A stretch of DNA of 20,181 bases from Lysobacterales bacterium (lineage in GTDB: Bacteria; Pseudomonadota; Gammaproteobacteria; Xanthomonadales; Ahniellaceae): assembly GCA_016721845.1 (NCBI GenBank), contig JADKHK010000002.1, positions 1 to 20,181 of the forward strand, written 5' to 3'. The position numbers were made by a program, and so were the translations under genes. Of this stretch, positions 7,776 to 15,712 are shown one piece after another. Position 1 is the stretch's first letter. Each line of letters begins with the position of its first letter. The notes beneath the pieces are model-generated. The model saw only the letters and a program-made list of their open reading frames with translations. It ran no database searches and was not told where the DNA came from.

Positions 7776-8699
7776 TCAATCCGCCAAGCCAAACAACGCC
7801 CGCACGTGCGCGGCGCCCGCTTCGGCGAGGGCGGTGAGGCTGTAGCCGCCTTCGAGGGTGGAGACGACGCGGCCCGCGGCGTGGCGGTCGGCGAGGGCGA
7901 CGATTTCGCGGGTGAGCCAGGCGTAGTCGGCGGTTTCGACGTCCGGCCGCCGAGCGGGTCGAGGCGATGGGCGTCGAAGCCGGCCGAGACCAGGATCAGT
8001 TGCGGGCGGAAGCGTTCGACCGCGGGCAGCAACTGTTCCGACCACACCGCGCGGAACTCGCGCGGACCGCTGCCGGCCGGCAGGTGGCCATTGAAGACAT
8101 TGCCGACGCCGGTCTCGTCGAGCCCGCCACTGCCCGGATACAGCGGCCACTGGTGCGAGGACGCGAACAGCACGCGTGGTTCGCGTTCGAAGCAGTCCGG
8201 TGCCGTTGCCGTGGTGCACGTCGAAGTCGAGCACGGCCACGCGCTCCAGCCCGCGATCCAGCGCACGCCGCGCACCCAGCGCGATATTGTTGAACACGCA
8301 GAAGCCCATGGCTCGGGCCGGCGTGGCATGGTGCCCGGGCGGGCGCACCGCGCAGAAGGCGCGACGCGTGTGGCCATCGAGCACCGCATCCACCGCGGCG
8401 ACGACGGCGCCGGCACCGCGCAGCGCGGCTTCCAGCGAATCGGCGGCCGGATGCAGTACCGTGTCGGCGTCGAGCCGCAGCGTCTGCACGTGCGGTGCAT
8501 GCGCGAAAATCTGTGCGTACTCGATGCCGGGATGCACGCGTTCGATCAGGCCGCGCTCGACCAGCGGTGCGTCAACCCGCGGAATGTTCGCGAACACCGG
8601 CGCATCGAGTGCGCGCAACACCGCCTGGAGACGATCGGGTGATTCCGGATGCCCCGGACCAGGGTAGTGCAGCAGGCAGGCCGGGTGCGTCAGGATCAT
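7776..8699 (-). CDS. Histone deacetylase family protein (frameshifted)
   Basis: Zinc-dependent deacetylase of the histone deacetylase/acetoin-utilisation superfamily, about 307 residues; bacterial members act on small acetylated amines or proteins. ATG at 8699 begins MILTHPACLLHYPGPGHPES and PDRLQAVLRAL. Active-site features: AVRPPGHHATPARAMGFCVF (paired His and the FCVFNN loop), and VAVLDFDVHHGNGT with the Asp and His zinc ligands. The middle continues in a second frame (FEREPRVLFASSHQWPLYPG, VSAGFDAHRLDPLGG) between about 8205 and 7950, then returns to VETADYAWLTREIVALADRH, VVSTLEGGYSLTALAEAG, ending ALFGLAD. Two compensating indels explain this. It follows the adenosyltransferase gene by 20 bases and is probably in the same operon. 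Confidence 0.88.
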   Translation of the reverse strand: MILTHPACLLHYPGPGHPESPDRLQAVLRALDAPVFANIPRVDAPLVERGLIERVHPGIEYAQIFAHAPHVQTLRLDADTVLHPAADSLEAALRGAGAVVAAVDAVLDGHTRRAFCAVRPPGHHATPARAMGFCVFNNIALGARRALDRGLERVAVLDFDVHHGNGTGLLRTRTTRAVRVLAPVAAVSGQWRARRDRRRQCLQWPPAGRQRSARVPRGVVGTVAARGRTLPPATDPGLGRLRRPSPRPARRPDVETADYAWLTREIVALADRHAAGRVVSTLEGGYSLTALAEAGAAHVRALFGLAD

Positions 8700-8719
8700 C
8701 GCCGTTCGGTCCGCCGCGA

Positions 8720-9277
8720 TCAGCCGCGCTTGCGGCGCTCGTGCTTCCACAGCACTTCGCCATGCCCGGCAGAACGGGCCAGCACGCGCGCGATCACGAA
8801 CAGCAGGTCGGAGACACGATTGAGATAGCGGATGGTCTCCGGGCGCACCGCGTCGTGGTGCGACAGGGTGACCGTTTCGCGTTCGGCGCGACGTGCGATG
8901 GTGCGCGCGAGATGACAGGCGGCCGCGGCGGGGCCGCCGCCGGGCAGGATGAAATCCTTGAGCGGCGGCAGGTCCTCGTTCAGGCCATCGAGCGGGCTTC
9001 CAGCCGCGTGATGTCGGCTTCATGCACCAGTTCGCTGCCCGGGATGCAAAGCTCGCCCGCCCAGATCGAACAGTTCGTGCTGGATCTCGGTCAGCATGTC
9101 CTCGATCGGCTGCGGCAGCCCGCAGGCAAGCACCACGCCGATAGCGCTGTTCAACTCGTCCACCGTGCCGTAGGCAGTGACGCGTGCGCTGTCCTTGGAC
9201 ACGCGCGTGCCATCGCCAAGACCGGTCGAACCGTCGTCGCCGGTACGCGTGTAGATCTTGCTGAGGCGGTTGCCCAT
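8720..9277 (-). CDS. PduO-type cob(I)yrinic acid a,c-diamide adenosyltransferase (frameshifted)
   Basis: ATP:cob(I)alamin adenosyltransferase of the PduO/MMAB family. It transfers the adenosyl group of ATP to reduced cobalamin to make coenzyme B12. ATG at 9277 gives MGNRLSKIYTRTGDDGSTGL, GDGTRVSKDSARVTAYGTVD and ELNSAIG, containing the N-terminal ATP-binding TRTGDDG segment. Then comes MLTEIQHELFDLGG. After a frame change near 9040 it reads LVHEADITRLEA and FILPGGGPAAAACHLARTIA, then RRAERE and ETIRYLNRVSDLLFVIARVL, ending LWKHERRKRG. Length, about 185 residues, is normal. It starts 4 bases after the stop of the DUF6580 membrane protein gene, so the two are co-transcribed. Confidence 0.88.
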
Positions 9278-9281
9278 GCGC

Positions 9282-9832
9282 TTACGCGGTCGCGGACTGC
9301 GCCACGCGGCGCGTCATCAGTGCATGCGCGCCGAACAGCACGGCCGAATACACCAGCACGCCGGCGATCTGGTTGCGGAAGAACGGGGATCGCGGCGATG
9401 CGGCAGTTCACCAGACCCCTGCAGGTCCGGCGTGTACATCAGGTTCGGATACTCGGCGGCGCCGGCCCAGACCGCGAAATTGGTCACGACGAAGAAGAAC
9501 AGCGCCGCGCCCAGACCATAACCGACCACGCGCAAGGCGCTGATGCGACCGGCGAGGCGGGTGCCGGCCAGTGCGATGACGGCCATGCAGGCGTAGACCA
9601 GCCACATGCCGGAATGGAAACCGATGACGGCATCGGAGATCAGCATCGCGGCCAACGGCACCAGCACGGCCACGTAACGGCTCGCGAACACGGCGCCGGC
9701 AAACAGCGCCATCGCCTCGATCGGCGAAAAATTCGGCGGACGCCCGGGCAGCATGCGCGTCGCGGCGGCGACAACGATCAGGGCGACGAGCAGCACGAGG
9801 CGCGCGGCGTCGGAACGGAACAACTGCGACAT
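9282..9832 (-). CDS. DUF6580 family membrane protein, possible B12 transporter (BtuM-like)
   Basis: Integral membrane protein of about 183 residues with five or six helices. ATG at 9832 gives MSQLFRSDAARLVLLVALIV, then RPPNFSPIEAMALFAGAVFA (the family signature NFSPIEA), VPLAAMLISDAVIGFHSGMW, LVYACMAVIALAG and LGAALFFFVVTNFAVWAG. One indel near 9410 shifts the frame; the true end reads VLVYSAVLFGAHALMTRRVA and stops at 9282. The protein resembles solitary S-components of ECF vitamin transporters. A Cys at residue 82 and co-transcription with a cobalamin adenosyltransferase suggest B12 uptake, like BtuM of Thiobacillus denitrificans, where a Cys at about position 80 binds cobalt. The family is a clear match; the function is inference. 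Confidence 0.75.
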
Positions 9833-9908
9833 GGACGACTCCGGAACTTCTGGGGCGGACATTCTAATCGACTGACGGGACGCCGGGGCAGCTCGCTATC
9901 ATCGGCGG
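9833..9908. promoter_or_regulatory. Divergent promoter region of the DUF6580 operon and ubiH
   Basis: These 76 bases separate two divergent start codons and must hold both promoters if the starts are right. I could not pick out convincing -35/-10 boxes. There is too little room for a cobalamin riboswitch. Confidence 0.3.
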
Positions 9909-11098
9909 ATGAAGGATCGGACCGGGCAGGACTTCGATGTCGTGATCGTCGGCGGCGGGCTCGTCGGCATGAGGCACTGGCGCTGGCGCTCGATCGTGTC
10001 GACGGCTTGCGCGTGCTCGCAATCGAAGCGCAGGCGCCACCGACGCCGCAGGCGCCGCGCTGGGACGAGCGCCATTTCGCGCTCGGCCGGGCATCGACCC
10101 TGGCGCTGGACGCGCTTGGCGTAGCCTACGCGGCGGCGGGACAGCATCCGATCCGGCGCATCCACTCAGTCCGTCGCGGTGCGTTCGGACGCAACCTGCT
10201 CGATGCCGCAGCGCAGGGATTGCCCGCATTCGGCCAGATCGTGCCCAGCGCGGCAACTGGCCGGCGCCCTCGACGACGCGATGGCCCGCACGACGCGCCT
10301 CGAACGCGGGCGACCCGCGCGCCTGCAGGACTTCACCGCGCATGACGATCACGTCGCGCTGAACCTGCGCGTCGGCGACGACGAGCGCCATCTGCGCACG
10401 CGCCTGCTGGTCGCCGCCGACGGTACCGACTCCGTCATCCGCAACCGCTTGAATATGCCGCTGCAGCGTCGACTACGACCAGACGGCCATCGTCACCGCC
10501 ATCGAAGTCGAGCGCGACCTCGATGGTTGCGCATACGAACGCTTCACCGACAGCGGCCCGATTGCGCTGCTGCCGCTGGATCGCCGTCGTGCCGGTCTGG
10601 TGATGACACTGACGACCGAGCAGGCCGCCGCGGCACTCGCGATGTCGGATGACGACTTCCTCGCCTTCGCCGAGCAGCGCTTCGGCACCCGGCTCGGGCA
10701 TTGGCGCAAGATCGGGCAACGCCAGCCCTACGGCCGTTGAAGCTGCAGTTCGCCGAGCGTGTGGTTGATCGCCGTGTCGCCGTGATCGGCAATGCCGCGC
10801 AGACCATTCATCCGATCGGCGCGCAGGGCTTCAATCTCGGCCTGCGTGACGCGCTCGCGCTGGCCGATGTCGTCGCGGCCCATCGCGAGGACATCGGCCT
10901 CGGTGCAGGCACTGGCCGACTACGCCGAACGCCGTCGCGACGACCGCGAACACACGGCGCGTTTTCTCCGATGCGCTGGCGCGCTTCGCAGCCAGCGACC
11001 TGCCGCTCGGACCGCTGCGCAGTCTGGCCTTGATGTCGGCCGAACACCTGCCGATCGTGCGCGATGCGCTGGTGAATTCGGCCATGGGATTCCGCTGA
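9909..11098 (+). CDS. ubiH: UbiH: 2-octaprenyl-6-methoxyphenol hydroxylase (frameshifted)
   Basis: FAD-dependent monooxygenase of ubiquinone biosynthesis, about 396 residues, peripheral to the inner membrane. ATG at 9909 opens MKDRTGQDFDVVIVGGGLVG, with the GxGxxG dinucleotide fold. Further motifs: RWDERHFALGRASTLALDAL, the second FAD motif LLVAADGTDSVIRNRL, and the C-terminal flavin motif VAVIGNAAQTIHPIGAQGFN followed by LGLRDALALADVV. The final part, LPLGPLRSLALMSAEHLPIV and VNSAMGFR, is typical of UbiH. Frame changes occur near 9970, 10165, 10255, 10465, 10735, 10910 and 10970. The stop overlaps the next ATG (TGATG). UbiH rather than UbiF is chosen from the C-terminus and gene order. Confidence 0.82.
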
Positions 11099-12322
11099 TG
11101 AACGCAAGAAACCTGCTGGATGTGATCGTCGTCGGAGGCGGTGCGGTCGGTGCCAGCGCGGCCGCTGCGTTGGCGCAATCGGGGTTCGACGTCGCCCTGG
11201 TCGGGCCAATCCACCCGCCGCATCGACCGAAGATGCGCCACTTGATGCGCGCGTCATCGCGTTGTCGCCGGCCTCCGTGCGCTTTGTCGAACGCATCGGC
11301 GCATGGCCGCTGCCGGACGCGCGCGCCTTCGCCTATCGCGACATGGAAGTGCGCTCGGGCGACGAGGGCTGCATTTCGGCCCGCGAGCTCGTGGCCGAAC
11401 CGACGCTCGGCTGGATCGTCGAGCTGCGTGCGTTGCAGGCGCGCCTGTTCGATGCAGCGCGATCCCGTGTGGCCGCTGCGCACGCGGCACGCGTCGTCGA
11501 CTGCGAACGCGGCGAACGCGAGGCACGAATCGAACTCGACGACGGTACGCGCCTGCGCGCCCGCCTCGTGGTGTCGGCCGAAGGCGGGCGCTCGTCGTTG
11601 CGTGAATCAGCGGGTATCGCTGCGGATGTGCGCGATTACCAGAGCCGCGCCGTCGTCGCGCATCTGACGACCGAGCAGCCAAATCCCGGCATCGCCTTCC
11701 AGCGTTTTCTGAAAGGCGGGCCGCTGGCCTTTCTGCCGATCGGCGGCGGTCGTTCCAGTCTGGTGTGGACGCGCCCGGAACCTGAGGTCGAGGCCTTGCT
11801 CGCGCTCGACGATGCGGCCTTCTGCGATGCCGTATCTGGAAGCCAGTGGCTTGCGCTCGGACGCGTCGTCGCGGCAACGGTACGTTTCGCGTTTCCGTTG
11901 CGCCTGCAACTCGCCGAACGCTTCCACGCCGAACGCTATGGCCCTGCTTGGCGACACCGCCCACGTCGTGCATCCGCTCGCTGGCCTCGGTCTCAATCTC
12001 GGCCTGATCGACGCCGCCGCGCTGGTCGACGTGCTCGTCGACGCACGCACGCGCAACCGCGACCTCGGCAGCCTTGCGACGCTGTCGCGCTTCGACAGCT
12101 GGCGCCGCTCCGACACCCACAGCGCCGCCCGCGCCATCGACGCCATCGAACGCGGCTTCGGCGGCGACCTCGGCCGCGTTGGCCAATGGCTCTCCCGCGG
12201 CCTCGGCCTCGTCGAGCCTCACCCCCGCCAAACGCTTCTTCGCTGCCGCGGCGGCGATATCGGGCGCGTGCCGAGGATGGCGCAACGTGGTCAGCGGCGC
12301 TGCAACGACTGAAGTCTGTTGA
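11098..12322 (+). CDS. UbiH/UbiF family FAD-dependent hydroxylase (UbiI-like, frameshifted)
   Basis: Second ubiquinone-pathway hydroxylase, about 405 residues, starting at ATG 11098 inside the stop of ubiH. Motifs: LLDVIVVGGGAVGASAAAAL (FAD fold), DARVIALSPASVRFVERIGA, WIVELRALQARLFDAAR, LVVSAEGGRSSLRESAG, FQRFLKGGPLAFLPIGGGRS, and the flavin loop ALLGDTAHVVHPLAGLGLNL with GLIDAAALVDVL. It is probably the UbiI/VisC-type hydroxylase that follows ubiH in many gammaproteobacteria, but UbiF cannot be excluded. Frame changes are needed near 11215 and 11935, and at a run of five C near 12226, where four would give PHPAKRFFAAAAA and a stop at 12322. Without that shift the stop is at 12312. Either way it overlaps the convergent DUF4143 gene slightly. 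Confidence 0.8.
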
Positions 12323-13456
12323 TCGCATCCGCGAGATTCAGGGCCTGCACTTCGTTCGGCAGCAGGAAGCTGCGTTGTTCGCCGTGCACGAACCAGCGTT
12401 GCGTGGCTTCGACATCGTCACCGCGATATGGAATCCGCGCGATGGTTTGGTGCTGGCCGAACTGCTGATCTCGATGGCGATGCGTTCCCGCTCCAACGTT
12501 TGACGGGCAGATCGATTTCCGCGCCGTCACGGGTACGGTAAGCTGCACTCGCCATTGCGCCCGCTAGCTTCTGCCGTCAAGATGTTCGATCCACAGATCC
12601 TTCGAAACTGCCGCCGATCACCGGGTGAGCCAGCAATTCCGGTGTGGTCGCAATGCCGACAATGCATGCACGATGCCGCTGTCGCGGACGTAGACCTTCG
12701 GCGACTTGCGCAATCGCTTGCCGATGTTTCGCGAATGGGCAGGCGGGCGCCGAATCAAAACAAGTCGCTCACAGATCCGGGTAACGCGTGATGCTCTGGG
12801 CCGAAACATCCGGGTTGCGTGCCGGTTGGCCCCCATTGAATTCGGCGCCTTGCAGATGTGCGGCATGGTCAGAAGCGTCGCCAAGCTTCGCGCGGCAGAC
12901 GTGGTGCGAACATGATGTCCCGATGCAAGTGGCTCTGAACGAACTGCTCGCGCCAGACCAGGCTGTGCTCGTCGCTGGTTGCGGAAACGATTCCGGAATC
13001 CGCCGCGCAGCCAGGCTGGGCTTGCGTGTCGGCGCCGGTTTCGGTCAGCGTGAACAGCGCCAGTTCGACGACTTCCAGTCGTCCCGCGAGTGACTCGAAG
13101 CGCTTTGCACCAGATCCAGCGATGCCAGACCGAGAACCAGAAACTGGCCACTGCGATGCCCCTGGCGACGGCGCTCGTCGACCGCCACGCGCAGCGACTG
13201 GAACAGCGCTGGCACAAAATGCACTTCGTCGAACACCGTCAGGCCTGGCCCCAAACTTGCCAACAAGGCATCCGGATCAGTCAGCGCGGCTCGGTCTCAC
13301 ACGCGCTCGAGATCGAAGAAGCGCATCGGGCACATTCCGATCCAGCGCCAATTGTCGCGCCAAGGTGGTTTTTCCGACCTGACGCGGGCCGACCAAAGCA
13401 ACTACAGGCGCTCTGTCGAGAGCGGCGAGCAGCAGATCGAGGCGGCGAACGAGCAT
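12291..13456 (-). CDS. DUF4143 family AAA-type ATPase (frameshifted)
   Basis: ATP-binding protein of about 388 residues with an AAA core and C-terminal DUF4143 domain. ATG at 13456 gives MLVRRLDLLLAALDRAPVVA, then Walker A GPRQVGKTTLARQLAL. Next, in other frames: LLASLGPGLTVFDEVHF (Walker B), FQSLRVAVDERRRQGHRSGQ and FLVLGLASLDL (sensor region). The DUF4143 part shows HSRNIGKRLRKSPKVYVRDS with GIVHAL, then YRTRDGAEIDLPV, the nuclease-like beta core with acidic residues, and VQALNLADAINRLQSL at the end. At least six frame changes. Such ATPases are common, often as orphans spread between strains; the biological role is not established. It is divergent from the molybdoenzyme gene and unrelated to it as far as I can see. 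Confidence 0.82.
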
Positions 13457-13591
13457 TATTCCTGTAAATCCGGGTTCACATGGATGATATGCAGGGTATT
13501 GGAGCGCCGACACATTGTCCACTGTGCCAGCCGCGAATGCGAGCCGGCGGGTGCTTAAGGCTACTTCGTCACATGACCAGACATCGCGAGC

Positions 13592-15654
13592 ATGGCGCCC
13601 ATGAACGGAAACGTCTCGATCCACCACCGCGCCTGCCCGCTCTGCGAAGCGATCTGCGGGTTGCAGTTGAAGTATGCCGATGGCGTGTTGACGTCGATCC
13701 GTGGCGATGACGCGGACGCGTTCAGTCGTGGACATCTCTGTCCGAAGGGTGTGGCGATTCTCGACCTGGAGAATGATCCGGATCGGGTGCGTGGGCCGAT
13801 GCGCCAGGTCGAGGGCGAGTGGCGCGCGGCGACGTGGGACGAGGCGTTCGCGGAGATCGGGCAGCGGCTGCATGCGATCCAGGTCGCGCATGGGCGCGAT
13901 GCGGTGGCGGTGTATCTCGGCAATCCGAACGTGCATCATTTTTCGCTGATGGCCTACGTGCCGCAGCTGCTGCGCGCCATCGGCTCGCGCAACCAGTTCA
14001 GTGCCTCGTCGGTCGACCAGTGGCCGCATCAGCTCGTGAATTGGCAGATGTACGGGCATCAATGGCTGCTGCCGATTCCCGATCTCGACCGGCTTGACGT
14101 GTTGCTGATGCTCGGCGCCAATCCGGTCGCGTCGAACGGCAGCCTGATGACGGCGCCGGACGTGACCGCGCGGCTGAAGGCGATCCGCGACCGCGGTGCC
14201 TTGATCGTGGTCGATCCGCGCCGCAGCGAAACCGCCGAGATCGCGACGCATCATCCGATCCGGCCCGGCAGCGACGTCTGGTTCCTGATCGCCTGTTGCA
14301 GGCATTGATGCGACTCGGTGCGCCGCGTCTGGAGGCTTATGCGGGCCGCTCAACGGTTTCAATGTCGCGATGGCACGCGTGCAGGCGGTGCGGATCGACG
14401 ATCTGCCGCAGCGCACCGGCATCACGATGGCGCAGGTCGAGGCCGTCGCGGCGCAGTTGCATGGCGCCACGAACGCCTGCGTGTACGGACGCATGGGCGT
14501 GTCGACGCAGCGCTTCGGCACGGTCGCGCAGTACCTGATCCAGCTGATGAATATCTACCTCGGCCAACTCGATCGCGCCGGCGGTTGTCTGCCGAACGAG
14601 GCCATCGTGCCGGTCACCGGGCCGGGCACGTCGAAAGGGTCGCGCGGACGCTGGTCATCGCGCGTGCGCGGCCTGCCGGAAGTCTGCGGCGAATTGCCGG
14701 TGGCGGTGCTGCGCGAGGAGATCGAGACGCCGGGTGCGGGGCAGGTGCGCGCCTTTGCTGACCGTCGCCGGCAATCCGGTGGCGTCGACTCCGAACGGCG
14801 CCGCGCTCGATCGCGCACTCGGCACGCTCGAGTTCCAGGTCGCGATCGATCCCTACCTCAATGAAACGACCCGCCACGCCGACTGGATCCTGCCGCCGCC
14901 GTCCTTCCTCGCGGAGGACCACTACGACCTCTACTTCAACGCCTTCGCGATCCGTCGCGTCGCGCGCCTGAGCACGCCGAAGATCCTCGATGGCGTCATG
15001 CGCGGCCTGCGCGACGCGCGCGGCGAGCCGCACGCCGTTCCTGCCGCCGCGCGAGGTGCTCGCGATGCTGCTCGCGCGTGGCGGCAGCGGCCTCACGATC
15101 GACGACCTGCTCGCCGCGCCGCACGGCCTCGATCTCGGCCCGCCCGGAACCCTCGCTGCTGCGTCGACTCGAAACTGCGAGCGGCGGCATCGAATGCGCG
15201 CCGCCCTTGCTGCTCGACTTGTTCGATGCCGCGGTGAATGAAGACGCGCCCGCCGACGAGACCTTCGATCTGAGCCTGATCGGACGTCGCCACGTGCGCA
15301 GCAACAACTCGTGGATGCACAACGCGCATCGGCTGGTGAAGGGCAAGCCACGCCATCAGTTGCTGATGCACCCGGATGACCGGCCAGCCGCGGCATCGCC
15401 GACGGTGCGCGGGTGCGCCTGCGCTCGCGCGTCGGCAGTGTCGACGTCGATGTGCTCGCCAGCGACGCGATGATGCCGGGCGTGGTCTCGCTGCCGCATG
15501 GCTTCGGCCATCGCCGCGATGGCGTACAACTCGGCCTTGCCGGCGTGCTGAAGGCGTCAGCGCCAACGATCTTACCGACGAGACCTGGCTCGACAGCGCG
15601 ACCGGCAATGCCGCACTGAATGGCGTGCCGGTGCGGATCGATCGCATCGACTGA
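13592..15654 (+). CDS. Molybdopterin-dependent oxidoreductase with 4Fe-4S site (frameshifted)
   Basis: Molybdenum bis-MGD enzyme of the DMSO-reductase superfamily, about 687 residues. The start is ATG 13592, or 13601. The N-terminus has HHRACPLCEAICGLQL and GHLCPKG, a Cx2Cx3Cx27C cluster site. There is no Tat signal, so it is cytoplasmic. Cofactor regions: VYLGNPNVHHFSLMAYVPQL, FSASSVDQWPHQLVNWQMYG, LLMLGANPVASNGSLMTAPD, GALIVVDPRRSETAEIATHH, LLTVAGNPVASTPNG and DWILPPPSFLAEDHYDLYFN. The C-terminal MoCo-dinucleotide domain has RSNNSWMHNAHRLVKGKPRH and MPGVVSLPHGFGH. Frame changes fall near 14290, 14350, 14755, 15035, 15150, 15390 and 15575. No Cys or selenocysteine codon appears in the FSASSVDQW loop. 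No electron-transfer or membrane subunit is adjacent. The substrate is unknown. Confidence 0.85.
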
Positions 15655-15665
15655 TGCCGCAAAGA

Positions 15666-15690
15666 AACGGCCCGCACGAGGCGGGCCGTT
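15666..15690. terminator. Intrinsic terminator between convergent genes
   Basis: AACGGCCCGC and GCGGGCCGTT form a perfect 10-base-pair stem around ACGAG. On the minus strand the stem continues into TTTCTTTG, so it best terminates the large nuclease gene that ends 23 bases away. On the plus strand it lies 11 bases past the molybdoenzyme stop but has no T-run. Confidence 0.75.
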
Positions 15691-15712
15691 GCGAACAGTC
15701 GATCCGCGAGGC

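Noticed and set aside
7776..9023. A fused adenosyltransferase-deacetylase protein
   Set aside because: The upstream part of this open frame is a shifted, meaningless reading of the adenosyltransferase. The deacetylase has its own ATG at 8699 and the adenosyltransferase stops at 8720.
9833..9908. Cobalamin riboswitch upstream of the B12-related genes
   Set aside because: Only 76 bases separate the divergent starts, too few for this riboswitch, and no B12-box-like sequence stood out.
8495..10345. A 616-codon plus-strand open frame
   Set aside because: It runs antisense through the deacetylase start, the adenosyltransferase and the DUF6580 gene. Its composition is Arg/Ala/His-rich noise, and only the last part is one frame of ubiH. 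High GC makes such frames common.
13277..14521. A long minus-strand frame overlapping the molybdoenzyme
   Set aside because: Only its last 60 or so codons are real (start of the DUF4143 ATPase at 13456). The rest is antisense to the conserved molybdoenzyme.
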